64,000 nucleotides of DNA from Geobacteraceae bacterium (GTDB lineage: Bacteria; Desulfobacterota; Desulfuromonadia; Geobacterales; Pseudopelobacteraceae). Below are positions 16,335-24,779 of the stretch, in pieces. The position numbers and the translations under genes were made by a program. The first letter of the stretch is position 1, and the number at the start of each line of letters is the position of its first letter. Where the stretch lies: the NCBI GenBank assembly GCA_016720395.1, contig JADKKR010000002.1:391486-455485 (forward strand), read 5' to 3'. The notes under the pieces are model-generated. The model made no database searches. It worked only from the letters and a program-made list of their open reading frames with translations, and was not told the origin of the DNA.

Positions 16335-17270
16335 TCAGCGTGCTGCCGGTCCGAAAAACTTCCCAGCGCCGGGATTTTTCTTTTCAATAACGTTGATCAG
16401 CTCTGCATTGAATTTGTCCTTCTCCTCATAAAACAGTGCATGGCCGCTGTTCTCAAAGCGTATCAACGCAGCGCCCGGTATCCCGCCGGCAACTGCCTCG
16501 GCACCGGCCGCCATTGCTTTGGCAACGGCAGGCATCCCGTCAGTCGGTGCGGTCATGGTTTCGGCAAGTTCGAACGGACAGATCCGGTCATGCAGGCCAT
16601 GGAAAATCCAGGTAGGCACCTTCACGGATTGCAGGTCGTCCCGCAGGTCAGAATCCCTGAGAGTCGCAAGGCAGGCGGCCGTTGCATGGGGGGACGCTTC
16701 CATACCCAGAGACTGGAACCAGTCCAGCAGTTGAGGAGTGACCACTGTGCTCTCTTTGAAGAACATCTGACCGAAGTCGGCATTAAGTTTGGCCCGGTCT
16801 GAATGGCACCCTTTAATGAAGCTGTCCACGGCACCCGGCTCAAGGCCGAAGGGGAAATCCGGCCTTTTTGTAAAGCTTGGTGCAGCTGCCGCGCAGAGTA
16901 CCAGATTGGCGATTCTGCCTCCGCTGTAGCGCGTTATATAGCGAAGCGCAACAGCGCCTCCCATGGAAAAGCCCACCAGTGTGACATTGGTCAGCTCCAG
17001 GGACTGAAGAACCGCTTCAAGATCATCGGCAAAGACATCATAGGTATAGTCCCCCCAGGGTTTTGAGGATCTGCCGAAACCGCGCATGCTGATTCCGATG
17101 CAGCGGTAGCCCTGCTGCGGAAGCTGGGTAAACTGGTATTCGAACATTTCATGCCCGAACGGCCAGCCGGGGATAAAGACGATGGCCGGCCCCACACCCC
17201 AATCGCGAAGGTGAAGAAAAATATCATCCTTGATTTCAATGTATTCGCCGTTGGTTCTCTGGCTGCTCAT
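16335..17270 (-). CDS. Alpha/beta-fold hydrolase
   Basis: A 311-residue cytoplasmic alpha/beta hydrolase. ATG 17270 is chosen because GGGAG lies seven bases upstream; ATG 17276 is too close to it. The oxyanion region reads FIPGWPFGHEMFE, the nucleophile elbow GFSMGGA gives Ser near residue 110, the acid is in HGLHDRICPF, and the catalytic His is in ENSGHALFY near the end. The overall pattern is that of the chloroperoxidase/esterase-type group (PF00561/PF12697); the substrate is not predictable. It is transcribed alone from a sigma-54 promoter at 17384-17400, about 115 bases upstream, with a palindromic activator site further up, so it is likely a member of the stress regulon. Confidence 0.85.
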   Translation of the reverse strand: MSSQRTNGEYIEIKDDIFLHLRDWGVGPAIVFIPGWPFGHEMFEYQFTQLPQQGYRCIGISMRGFGRSSKPWGDYTYDVFADDLEAVLQSLELTNVTLVGFSMGGAVALRYITRYSGGRIANLVLCAAAAPSFTKRPDFPFGLEPGAVDSFIKGCHSDRAKLNADFGQMFFKESTVVTPQLLDWFQSLGMEASPHATAACLATLRDSDLRDDLQSVKVPTWIFHGLHDRICPFELAETMTAPTDGMPAVAKAMAAGAEAVAGGIPGAALIRFENSGHALFYEEKDKFNAELINVIEKKNPGAGKFFGPAAR

Positions 17271-17383
17271 GGACATTCTCCCGTTCGTAGTGTCGTGGCC
17301 CCGTCTGCTGCGCTGCGGAGTACGTTCACGAAATATCCTCCGCCCCTGCATACGGAACAGTTTTCAAGATACTGAAGCGTACC

Positions 17384-17400
17384 TCGCAACGAGCGCGCCA
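17384..17400 (-). promoter_or_regulatory. Sigma-54 promoter of the alpha/beta hydrolase gene
   Basis: On the minus strand TGGCGCG-CTCG-TTGCGA, with GG and GC exactly ten bases apart. It faces the hydrolase gene starting at 17270. Confidence 0.8.
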
Positions 17401-17500
17401 GAAAAGAACTGCGGGCCCGAATACTGCAACAGCCCGATTGTACAGGTAAAACAGGGGCGCCGGCGCCGGATGCAGCCAGGCGGAGTCCGTACTATGTTAC

Positions 17501-17520
17501 GTAACTGCCATATAGTGCGG
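17501..17520. promoter_or_regulatory. Upstream activator site for the hydrolase promoter
   Basis: GTAACTGCCATATAGTGCGG, a degenerate copy of the shared GGCATAAC-YGYCATATATGACGG site, about 105 bases upstream of the -24 element. The rest of the 722-base gap 17271-17992 contains only this unit, the mirror-image unit at 17733-17878 and an unexplained 200 bases between them. Confidence 0.6.
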
Positions 17521-17732
17521 ATTTGCCTGACACAGGTATCCGTCATATCGGGGTGGCGTAATCATATCATCGGCAGCCTTCGGGGATCACCGCCCCGCAG
17601 ACTGTTGCGACTCCGGAATAGCTTTGACGGCTGACCATCGACACACAGACCGTCCCGTAATGTTTCCGTCTCTTGCAGAGGTTTATGTCTTCCGGCAGCG
17701 ACAGACAGCAGATCTCGTGCCGGTCCCGGAGC

Positions 17733-17755
17733 TGTAATATATGACGGTTATGCCA
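17733..17755. promoter_or_regulatory. Upstream activator site for the HTH-Usp-ATPase operon
   Basis: Contains GTAATATATGACGGTTATGCC, read on the minus strand as GGCATAACCGTCATATATTAC; two more CCGTCAG half-sites lie beside it up to 17778. It is about 110 bases before the -24 element at 17863. Confidence 0.75.
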
Positions 17756-17861
17756 ACCCTGACGGATTACGCTGACGGCTTTACCGGCGACCCTGAACCC
17801 CCTCCGTTCATTTACCCCGTTATTCAAGGCGGTTGCACGATAAGAATCCGCAGTTCCTGCC

Positions 17862-17878
17862 CGGCATGTTAGTTGCGA
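17862..17878 (+). promoter_or_regulatory. Sigma-54 promoter of the HTH-Usp-ATPase operon
   Basis: CGGCATG-TTAG-TTGCGA, GG at 17863-17864 and GC at 17875-17876, spacing ten. The start codon of the HTH gene is 115 bases further on. Confidence 0.8.
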
Positions 17879-17992
17879 TAAATTATTTTTGATATACATT
17901 AAAAGGATCAGGACTGACCTGCCGATGGCTGCTGCCGGTCATGGACAGGAACAGAAATCATCCCTGAAGGAATTACAGGAAAGGAGAATGTC

Positions 17993-18175
17993 ATGTCACT
18001 CGGCATAACCTGGTACACAATTGAAGAGGCGGCCGCAAAATACGGTCTGAAAACTTCGCTGATCCTGAAATGGGTCGAAGAGGGATTGATCCGTTCCGAA
18101 CAGGATGACACCCGGGCAATGCGGATCAATAGTGATGATCTCGAACTTAAAGTGCAGGAGAAAACCGGAATCTGA
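17993..18175 (+). CDS. Small MerR/excisionase-type HTH protein
   Basis: A 60-residue protein that is essentially one winged helix-turn-helix of the MerR/BldC/excisionase type: WYTIEEAAAKYGLKTSLILKW is the HTH, followed by VEEGLIRSEQ and a closing wing (AMRINSDDLELKV). GGAAAGGAGA precedes the ATG. It may bind DNA by itself or act as a small adaptor. It is the first gene after a sigma-54 promoter with activator site and is followed by the Usp and P-type ATPase genes on the same strand, so a regulatory role for that operon is possible. A damaged duplicate lies at 38468-38639, directly after a histidine kinase gene. Confidence 0.75.
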   Translation: MSLGITWYTIEEAAAKYGLKTSLILKWVEEGLIRSEQDDTRAMRINSDDLELKVQEKTGI

Positions 18176-18244
18176 GAGCGGGTAGTAGTAGCTGTTCCAT
18201 GGAACGGGGAACACTGTCACCTCACTGAAAGGGGATAACGCAGC

Positions 18245-19075
18245 TTGAACCGTCAGGTGAAACTGCGTCACCGGAACATCATGAGCTACCGCACTATCTT
18301 CTCCATCGTCAATGAACACACGGTGTCCACGGTGATAGCCCGCTATGCCGTTTCAATGGCTGTGGCCTGCAAGGCCGGGCTTGTTCTGTATGCAGCCCAT
18401 GAAGAGGGTACGGATGAAACCATCCTCAGGCATACCGCCCGTCATCAGGACCATCTCTATGCCTTCGCCTCCGAGCTTGGTCTCCCGGTAACCCGGATTA
18501 CCGAGGTCGGCAGGATCGGCACCCTGCTGCCCAAACGGGTTCAGGCGGAAAAAGCCGATCTCGTGTTTTATCCCCTGACCCCCTATAAGCGCTACGGGGC
18601 CGACCAGCAGCGGCATATCGTTCACAGCCTCCTGCGCACGATCACGACAGACCTGGCGATCATGCGGATCATAGCCCTGGCCAAGCCGCATCCGGGCCAT
18701 ATCCTGGTGCCGCTCGGCAGGACGATCAGCGGCAAGGAACGCCGGCTGGTGTTTATCAGCGAGCTGGCCAGGAGCTTCCATGCCCGGGTCACGCTGTTTC
18801 ATCTGTTTGCAGAGCGTGACGGACAGGCCATGCCGGCCGACATAACGCAGTTCCGCACGCAACTGCAGCAGCAGCACGTTACGGTGCATGAGCGCAGCGG
18901 CGGCGGTCATATCGGCAGATCCATCACCGTGGAGGCGGTCACCCGCCAGAACGATCTGGTCGTGCTGGGCGCCAGTGGACGGGGGGCGTTGCGGAGACTG
19001 CTCTTCGGCAACCCGGCCGGTGACGTCATGCATCATCCGCCCTGCAACACAATCCTGTTCCAGGCTGCGCGGTGA
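18245..19075 (+). CDS. Universal stress protein, tandem UspA type
   Basis: About 264-276 residues with two UspA-like halves. The second half (from about HPGHILVPLGRTISG to the end) has the nucleotide-binding pattern GASGRGALRRLLFGNPAGDVM, close to the classical G-2x-G-9x-G-S/T motif but without the usual Ser/Thr after the last Gly. Two starts are possible: TTG 18245 with a good AAAGGGG site about ten bases upstream, or ATG 18281 with a weak one; the fold begins at SYRTIFSIV, right after the second. Six bases separate its stop from the P-type ATPase start, so the pair is co-translated. A 12-bp palindrome GTTCCATGGAAC lies at 18194-18205 between this gene and the HTH gene. Confidence 0.85.
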   Translation: MNRQVKLRHRNIMSYRTIFSIVNEHTVSTVIARYAVSMAVACKAGLVLYAAHEEGTDETILRHTARHQDHLYAFASELGLPVTRITEVGRIGTLLPKRVQAEKADLVFYPLTPYKRYGADQQRHIVHSLLRTITTDLAIMRIIALAKPHPGHILVPLGRTISGKERRLVFISELARSFHARVTLFHLFAERDGQAMPADITQFRTQLQQQHVTVHERSGGGHIGRSITVEAVTRQNDLVVLGASGRGALRRLLFGNPAGDVMHHPPCNTILFQAAR

Positions 19076-19081
19076 TCCGCC

Positions 19082-21709
19082 ATGAAAATCCAGGCACTCC
19101 CCCATGACGACGTATTTTCAACCCTGCTGAGCAGCCCGCAGGGGCTCACGGCTGAAGAGGCCGCCCGCCGGCGCGGCGAGTACGGCCCCAACGAGATTCG
19201 TGAAGTGCAGGGCCGCCCGATGATCCTGCGCCTGGCGTCCCAGTTCACCCACTTCCTGGCGCTGCTGCTCTGGTTTGCCGCCGGCCTCTGCTTTCTGTCC
19301 GAATTCATGCACCCCGGTGAAGGGCTGCTGCGTCTTGGAATCGCGATCCTGGCGGTCATCTTCATCAACGCCATCTTCACCTTCATCCAGGAGTACCGCA
19401 CCGAAAAGGCGATCGAGGAGCTGCGCAAGATGCTCCCGTTCCGGGTCGCCGCCATCAGGGGCGGGACCGAGATCGAGGTCGATGCCGCGGAGATCGTGCC
19501 GGGAGACCTGGTCATGCTGCGGGAAGGTGACAAGGTGCCGGCTGACGGGCGTGTCGTCCAGACCAGCCGGCTGACCGTCAACAATGCCCCCCTGACCGGG
19601 GAATCCGACTCCCGCCTGCTCAGTGATGCCCCCAGTGACAAGGAACTGATTGACAGCGAGAACATGGTCTTTGCCGGTACACTGGTGGTCAGCGGCAGCG
19701 GGCAGGCCGTCGTCTACGCCACCGGCATGGCGACGGAGTTCGGCAAGATCGCCCAGATAACCGGCAAGGTCGTGGAGGAGATCAGTCCGCTGCATGTGGA
19801 GATCACCCGGGTCAGCCGCATCGTCGCGATCATCGCCGTGTCCTGCGGCGGCTGCTTTTTCCTGATCGGCAGTCTGGTGGGGCGTGGCTTCTGGGACAAC
19901 TTCCTGTTTGCCATCGGCATCATTATCGCCACGGTGCCGGAAGGACTGCTGCCGACCGTGACCCTCTCCCTGGCCATGGGGAGCAAGCGCATGGCCCGCC
20001 GCAACGCGCTGGTTAAAAACCTGAACGCCGTGGCGGCGCTCGGCTCGGTTGACCTGATCTGCACCGACAAGACCGGCACCCTGACGCAGAACCAGATGAC
20101 CGTCACAACGCTCTGGTGCCCCGATGACAAGGCCGCCATGGCCTGCACGGTGGCCCAGCTCTGCAGCAATGTCACCGTGACCCCGGAAGCGGTCAAGGGT
20201 GACCCGACCGAGACGGCGCTCTACAGCTATGCGGTCGGTCAGGGCGCCGTGACCGGTGAGCGATTGGGGGAAACCCCCTTCGATGGCGACCGGAAACGGA
20301 TGGCCACGCTCCACCGCATCGACGGGAAACTGTTCGTGCTGGTCAAGGGTGCCGGCGAAAGCGTGCTGCCGCTCTGCACGTCCCTGGGCCAGCCCGGTTC
20401 GACAGCCCCGCTGGACGCCGCCACCTCGGCTGACCTCCTCAGGAGGCTTCAGGAGATGGCCTCCGGCGGGTTGCGGGTGATCGCGATGGCCTATCGGGAA
20501 CTGGATGCGCCACCGGCGGGGGAGATCCCGGAAGAGGAGCTGAGCTTCGCTGGGTTCATGGGTCTGCTGGACCCGCCGCGTCCTGAGGTGCCCCAGGCCC
20601 TCAAACAATGTCACAGCGCGGGGATCAGGGTTATCATGATCACCGGCGATGCCGGACCCACGGCAGCGGCGATCGGCAGGGATATCGGGCTGATAACGGG
20701 AGATCCGACCATCATCGAAGGGCTGGCCTGTGCCGGCATGCCGGACGATCAATTACGCGAAGAGCTGAAAAAGGAGAACCTGATCTTCGCCCGCATGTCG
20801 CCCCAGAACAAGATGCATGTCGTCAGCCTGCTGATCGAGGACGGCTACCGGGTGGCGGTCACCGGAGACGGCGTCAATGACGCACCGGCGCTGAAAAAGG
20901 CCCATGTCGGCATCGCCATGGGGCTGTGCGGAACCAGCGTTGCCCGCGAGGCGGCCGATATCGTGCTGCTGGATGACAACTTCGCCTCCATCGTCCATGC
21001 CATCGAGGAGGGGCGCGCGGTCTTCGAGAACATCCGCAATTTCATCACCTACATCTTTGCCTCCAACATACCGGAGCTGATCCCCTATATCGGCTACATC
21101 CTCTTCGGCATCCCCCTGCCGCTGACCATCATGCAGATCCTGGCGGTGGATCTGGGCACCGACATGTTCCCGGCCCTGGCCCTGGGGTCGGAGAAACCCT
21201 CGCCGCAGATCATGCAGCGTCCTCCCCGGCCGAAGGAAGAACATCTGCTGACCAGGGGGGTGCTCCTGCGGGCCTACCTGTATCTGGGGATGTGGGAGGC
21301 GGTGGCCGGGATGTCAGCCTACTTCTACGTCATGTATCAGGGGGGCTGGAGCTGGGCGCAGCCGCTGGCTTCGACCTCGACCCTCTATCTGCAGGCGACC
21401 ACGGCCTGTCTGGCCGGTATCATCGCAACCCAGATCGCCAATGTCTTTGCCTGCCGTTCACCCGATGTCTCCATCTTCACGCTTGGAATATTTTCCAATC
21501 GGCTGGTGCTGGCAGGGGTCGCCAGCGAACTGCTTCTGGCCGGGCTGATCATCTATACGCCCCTGGGAAACTCCCTGTTCGCATGCTCGCCCATCGGCAT
21601 CAACGTGTGGCTGCTGCTGATCCCGTTTGCCCTGCTGCTGCTGGGCACAGACGAAACACGGAAGTATTTTTTCAGGCGCAGAATTCTCAGGGCAAAGGCC
21701 GCAGCTTAG
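19082..21709 (+). CDS. Cation-transporting P-type ATPase (P2 type)
   Basis: An 875-residue P-type ATPase of the P2 class. The N-terminal cation-ATPase domain reads GLTAEEAARRRGEYGPNEI; the actuator loop has PLTGES near residue 175; M4 has ATVPEGLLPTVTLSLA; the phosphorylation site DKTGTLT has its Asp at residue 329; the nucleotide-binding domain has VKGAGE; the hinge TGDGVNDAPALKKA is intact; the C-terminal six-helix cation-ATPase domain is present. PEGLLPT in M4 is closer to the Na/K- and H/K-type (P2C) than to SERCA-type enzymes (PEGLP), but ion specificity needs experiment. Only six bases follow the Usp stop codon, and the operon appears to start at the sigma-54 promoter 17862-17878, so ion pumping under stress is the likely role. 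Confidence 0.92.
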   Translation: MKIQALPHDDVFSTLLSSPQGLTAEEAARRRGEYGPNEIREVQGRPMILRLASQFTHFLALLLWFAAGLCFLSEFMHPGEGLLRLGIAILAVIFINAIFTFIQEYRTEKAIEELRKMLPFRVAAIRGGTEIEVDAAEIVPGDLVMLREGDKVPADGRVVQTSRLTVNNAPLTGESDSRLLSDAPSDKELIDSENMVFAGTLVVSGSGQAVVYATGMATEFGKIAQITGKVVEEISPLHVEITRVSRIVAIIAVSCGGCFFLIGSLVGRGFWDNFLFAIGIIIATVPEGLLPTVTLSLAMGSKRMARRNALVKNLNAVAALGSVDLICTDKTGTLTQNQMTVTTLWCPDDKAAMACTVAQLCSNVTVTPEAVKGDPTETALYSYAVGQGAVTGERLGETPFDGDRKRMATLHRIDGKLFVLVKGAGESVLPLCTSLGQPGSTAPLDAATSADLLRRLQEMASGGLRVIAMAYRELDAPPAGEIPEEELSFAGFMGLLDPPRPEVPQALKQCHSAGIRVIMITGDAGPTAAAIGRDIGLITGDPTIIEGLACAGMPDDQLREELKKENLIFARMSPQNKMHVVSLLIEDGYRVAVTGDGVNDAPALKKAHVGIAMGLCGTSVAREAADIVLLDDNFASIVHAIEEGRAVFENIRNFITYIFASNIPELIPYIGYILFGIPLPLTIMQILAVDLGTDMFPALALGSEKPSPQIMQRPPRPKEEHLLTRGVLLRAYLYLGMWEAVAGMSAYFYVMYQGGWSWAQPLASTSTLYLQATTACLAGIIATQIANVFACRSPDVSIFTLGIFSNRLVLAGVASELLLAGLIIYTPLGNSLFACSPIGINVWLLLIPFALLLLGTDETRKYFFRRRILRAKAAA

Positions 21710-21777
21710 TGCCGGGCCTGGCACGTTAATGATGAAGTATGAACGTGTAACAAATGTCAGGACAGATACCCTGATTA

Positions 21778-21977
21778 TTCTATAAACGGTAGTTGCCTCA
21801 CGCGATGACACACCGGAAGTAGGCGCCTCTAGGCGACGACGCAACGGAATTCAACTACATCTAATCAATAGAGACGCACACCAATCCGGTGCATAACAGG
21901 TTTTGGATAACGTTTTCTTTTACGTTGCGTCCGCCGCGTTCGTTGCGTGAAACTGTTTTTTCTGGGATTATTCACAA
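21778..21977. repeat. Dispersed inverted-repeat element, copy R2
   Basis: Shares the internal AAGTAGGCGCCTCTAGGCGA segment and the end sequences (AAACGGTAGTTG; CTGTTTTTTCTGGGATTATT) with R1, but its arms pair as ACGCAACG / CGTTGCGT instead of CACAGAG / CTCTGTG. It fills most of the 318-base gap before the acetyltransferase gene. Confidence 0.7.
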
Positions 21978-22027
21978 AGAGTTGCCGTAAACTTTTCAGA
22001 ACACTGCCTGTAGATCGAGGTTACCTC

Positions 22028-22540
22028 ATGCCAGAAACAGCACCAGCCGGAAAAGAGAATCTCCGTATCCGGGAGATGACCATTGACGATTTCTCTGCGG
22101 TCTTTCATATCGGTGAAGAGGTCTTTACCGCCGAATCCTTCCAGAGCCTCTACCGTACCTGGGATGAATACGAGATCACCACCTTCTTCAACTCCGACAG
22201 CGAACTCTGTCTGGTGGCGGAAGCCGGCGGGACGATCCTCGGATTTGCCCTGGGAACGACTGTCACCAAACACAACTCACCCTGGAAATACGGTTACCTT
22301 GTCTGGCTGGGGGTCCGCACTGATATCCAGCAGGGGGGAGTGGGAAGCGGGCTGTTCAAGGAGATCAGGCACCGCATGAAGGAACAGGGGGTCAGGATGA
22401 TGATCATCGACACCTCCGCCGACAACCGGCCGGCGGTTCGCTTCTTCGAGAAACAGGGCTTCGGTGATGTTCAGGAACACGTCTATATGTCCCTCAACCT
22501 CTCGCGCAAGACCAGAAAAAAACCGGTCAGGAAGCCATGA
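22028..22540 (+). CDS. GNAT-family N-acetyltransferase
   Basis: A 170-residue acetyltransferase. ATG 22028 is chosen for the GAGG site eight bases upstream and because the conserved fold starts at NLRIREMTIDDF; an ATG at 21947 lies inside the repeat. The acetyl-CoA loop is seen as VRTDIQQGGVGSGLFKEI (the Q/RxxGxG/A motif), with the later DTSADNRPAVRFFEKQGF typical of GNAT motif B. The substrate amine is unknown. The stop overlaps the start of the next gene by four bases (ATGA), so the two are coupled; pairing with an M20 amidohydrolase suggests a cycle of acylating and deacylating the same type of small amino compound, which is inference. Confidence 0.85.
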   Translation: MPETAPAGKENLRIREMTIDDFSAVFHIGEEVFTAESFQSLYRTWDEYEITTFFNSDSELCLVAEAGGTILGFALGTTVTKHNSPWKYGYLVWLGVRTDIQQGGVGSGLFKEIRHRMKEQGVRMMIIDTSADNRPAVRFFEKQGFGDVQEHVYMSLNLSRKTRKKPVRKP

Positions 22541-23667
22541 GCGGCCGCCTGGAAAAAGTCTGGCGAACCATCGACCCGCAGCGGCTGAAGCGGACTCTCC
22601 TCGACATGCTTCAGATCTATTCTCCCTCCGGCAAGGAAGAAGACATCCAGCTCTATCTGGAAGATCTCCTCTCCCGGGCCGGTTTCAGCGTGGAGCGGCA
22701 GGTGGTGGAAGAGGACCGCTATAATCTGCGTGTCACCATGGGTCCCGGAGAGCCGTGGCTTTACCTGGTGGGTCATGTTGATACCGTCCCGGCCTGGGAC
22801 CTGGATGAATTCGGACCACAGCAGGAGGGTGACATCATCCGCGGGTTGGGGAGCGCAGATATGAAGGGCGGCTGTGCCGCCATGGTCGAGGCCTGGCTGG
22901 CGCTGGCCGGGGCGCTGGACCCCGCAGAACGGCCATCTGTCGGGCTTCTGCTGGTGGTGGGAGAGGAGGAGAACGGTGATGGCAGCGCCGTTTTCCTGCA
23001 GAGCTGTCGCCCTCCCTGGGTCGTCATCGGCGAACCGACCAGCCTGACCGCCAAATTCGCCCATTACGGCTACCTTGAGGCCGGATTCGTCACACGCGGC
23101 CTGCGCAGCCACTCCTCACTCCCCGAACTGGGGCACAATGCGGTGGAATCGATGCTGCGCGTTCTGCTGCTGCTGGGGAACGATCCCCTGTTTGACCGGG
23201 CGAAGTCGGAGATCGTCTATTCAATCAGGGAGATGAGATCGTCGCAGGCCGGCTTTGTCGTTCCGGATCGCTGCGAAAGCTGGATTGACCTGCATCTGCC
23301 GCCCGCCCACGATCCTGCTGCACTTCAGGACGATATCCGCCGGATCGTCGCCGGCCTCGGAAAGAGTATTCCCGGACTGGACCTGGATGTCACCTTCGAC
23401 TTTGCCTCCGCAGGCTACAGCCTCGGCACCGACAACCGCCTGACGCCCATATTACGGGAGGTCTATCCACGTCTTGGGCTGTCGTTACAGATGGATGCCT
23501 TCCGTTCCCATTCCGACGGCAACCTCTTCTTTGCGGCAGGCATACAGCCGCTGATTCTCGGCCCGGGCGCCCTGGAAACCGCTCATACGCCCGATGAACG
23601 GGTGGTTTTCGAGGAAGTGACCTGTGCCGCCCGTATCTATGCGGCTCTCTGCCTTGGAAGGTGCTGA
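22537..23667 (+). CDS. M20-family metallopeptidase (ArgE/DapE-like)
   Basis: A 376-residue di-zinc amidohydrolase of the ArgE/DapE/CPG2 family. Visible are the first metal region LVGHVDTVPAW (His and Asp), the bridging-Asp segment GLGSADMKGGCAAM, and the general-base Glu pair GEEENGDG. The lid domain with HSSLPELGHNAVE follows at about 190-300, and the last metal ligand is probably in HTPDERV. Family members remove acyl or amino-acid groups from small amides; the exact substrate is open. It starts within the stop of the acetyltransferase gene and is followed by a sigma-54 unit that belongs to the next gene. Confidence 0.87.
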   Translation: MSGRLEKVWRTIDPQRLKRTLLDMLQIYSPSGKEEDIQLYLEDLLSRAGFSVERQVVEEDRYNLRVTMGPGEPWLYLVGHVDTVPAWDLDEFGPQQEGDIIRGLGSADMKGGCAAMVEAWLALAGALDPAERPSVGLLLVVGEEENGDGSAVFLQSCRPPWVVIGEPTSLTAKFAHYGYLEAGFVTRGLRSHSSLPELGHNAVESMLRVLLLLGNDPLFDRAKSEIVYSIREMRSSQAGFVVPDRCESWIDLHLPPAHDPAALQDDIRRIVAGLGKSIPGLDLDVTFDFASAGYSLGTDNRLTPILREVYPRLGLSLQMDAFRSHSDGNLFFAAGIQPLILGPGALETAHTPDERVVFEEVTCAARIYAALCLGRC

Positions 23668-23700
23668 ACGGGATCAGTGCAGTTTTTTGTGTAACCTGCT

Positions 23701-23737
23701 CCGTCATATATGGCGGTTATGCCAAACATGACGGCCT
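23701..23737. promoter_or_regulatory. Upstream activator site for the Sll1863-like gene
   Basis: CCGTCATATATGGCGG (one mismatch from a perfect 16-bp palindrome), then TTATGCCAAACATGACGG carrying the second half-site. It begins 130 bases before the -24 element at 23832. Confidence 0.8.
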
Positions 23738-23830
23738 TCTGTGATGCCCCTCCATCACTCCCGCAGGCAACTCTCCGGATTTAGCCAATAAATCAAGCCT
23801 GTTGCGCCATCACACCCTGCCCATTTTCTC

Positions 23831-23847
23831 TGGCATCCTTGTTGCGA
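23831..23847 (+). promoter_or_regulatory. Sigma-54 promoter of the Sll1863-like gene
   Basis: TGGCATC-CTTG-TTGCGA, GG at 23832-23833 and GC at 23844-23845, spacing ten; the start codon is 44 bases downstream. Confidence 0.85.
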
Positions 23848-23890
23848 TGTATCAGCGATACTGCACACATTCAACAGCGAGGTAGCCGGC

Positions 23891-24178
23891 ATGGACAAGC
23901 AAACGGAAGACGTAGAGCGCCTCTCGGCACAGATGGTCGAGTGGGACGTTCAGATTGACGCGCTCAAGGACAAGGCGGAGAGCGTCCCGCCGGAGATGAA
24001 GTCCGGATATGACGGTGCAATTGCCGCCCTGCAGTCCAGGCGGGATCAAGCAGCACTCAGGCTTCAGGGGATTTCTCCCACCACCGATGATGAATGGGGG
24101 GATATTAAAACCGGCTCGGAAGATGTCATGGACGAAGTCAGGTCCATGGTAAGTGACGCTATTACGAAGATTGCATGA
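23891..24178 (+). CDS. Sll1863-like coiled-coil stress protein
   Basis: A 95-residue, highly charged, all-helical protein without signal peptide. An AGCGAGG stretch precedes the ATG. The first 65 residues form a coiled coil (DVERLSAQMVEWDVQIDALKD, then AIAALQSRRDQAALRLQ), and a short helical tail follows (WGDIKTGSEDVMDEVRSMV). Size and pattern resemble the Sll1863-type stress-response family; no biochemical function is known to me. It is transcribed from one of the clearest sigma-54 promoter and activator units in the window, and a truncated CheB gene follows after 25 bases. Confidence 0.75.
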   Translation: MDKQTEDVERLSAQMVEWDVQIDALKDKAESVPPEMKSGYDGAIAALQSRRDQAALRLQGISPTTDDEWGDIKTGSEDVMDEVRSMVSDAITKIA

Positions 24179-24203
24179 GTAAGGCGCCGAGGAGTGATGG
24201 TCT

Positions 24204-24602
24204 ATGAAAGCTGCTGCCGCACCAAAGGACTTTACCGTCGTCTGCGTGGGTGGTTCGGCCGGAGGCCTGGATGCCTATATACGGCTGATGAAGCATCTGC
24301 CGGCCGATATGGGGGTGGCCTTCGTCATCGTCAACCACCTGAGGACCGTAGCCACCCTGCTGCACGAGATTCTTCCGCAGTACACGAAGATGCCGGTTGA
24401 GCTGATCACGGATACATTACTCATAGAGCCCGACCATGTGTACATCATCCCCGAAAAACGCGACCTGCACGTTCTTGATGGGGAGTTCCGCCTGAGGCCG
24501 ATATCCAAACCTCATGGCTGGCCCGACGTGATCACGGTATTCATGAAATCCCTGACGCAGAACTGGGACGGCAAGCTGGTCGCTGTCATCGTTTCCGCTT
24601 GA
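24204..24602 (+). pseudogene. CheB-type methylesterase, truncated
   Basis: A 132-residue fragment of a CheB methylesterase domain. The nucleophile region VGGSAGGLDAY and the His region VNHLRTV are present, with the typical PDHVYIIPEKRDLHVLDGEF segment, but the frame stops at TGA 24600 after VAVIVSA, before the Asp loop (SGxGxDG in the family). One base out of frame the sequence continues LTEGAALCGIR, which fits the expected loop for about ten residues, then homology is lost. So there is a frameshift plus loss of the last third, including the catalytic Asp. GAGGAG lies nine bases before the ATG, so the remnant may still be translated. It follows the Sll1863-like gene. The intact relative is the CheB part of 59042-61759. 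Confidence 0.75.
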
Positions 24603-24701
24603 CGGAGGGCGCGGCGCTGTGCGGCATAAGGGCGTCACCATCGCACGAGCAGATGTTCTCACCGCTGGAGCAACGTTCACGCGATTTTCTGGTCAAACTC
24701 C

Positions 24702-24779
24702 TTAGCGGACCACCACCAATACGCCCAGTAAAGCCCACATCCAGGTTCCTCCGCCCATCCATCCGTAACCACTCATCAT
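24702..24779 (-). CDS. Tiny Gly/Trp-rich membrane peptide (uncertain)
   Basis: A 25-residue frame with a strong AAGGAG site before the ATG: MMSGYGWMGGGTWMWALLGV and a short hydrophobic end. The start resembles the N-terminus of small SHOCT-type membrane proteins (MMxGYGWMGG...), so it may be the truncated head of such a gene. It lies in the 380-base gap 24603-24983 between the CheB remnant and repeat R3; nothing else is seen there. Confidence 0.35.
   Translation of the reverse strand: MMSGYGWMGGGTWMWALLGVLVVVR

Noticed and set aside
19118..20752. Minus-strand frame of 544 codons opposite the P-type ATPase
   Set aside because: Antisense shadow; the ATPase motifs on the plus strand are complete.
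23668..23890. The conserved intergenic units as a mobile repeat (MITE)
   Set aside because: Conservation is limited to the enhancer and the -24/-12 element with free sequence between, and the orientation always follows the downstream gene, which fits promoters rather than mobile DNA.
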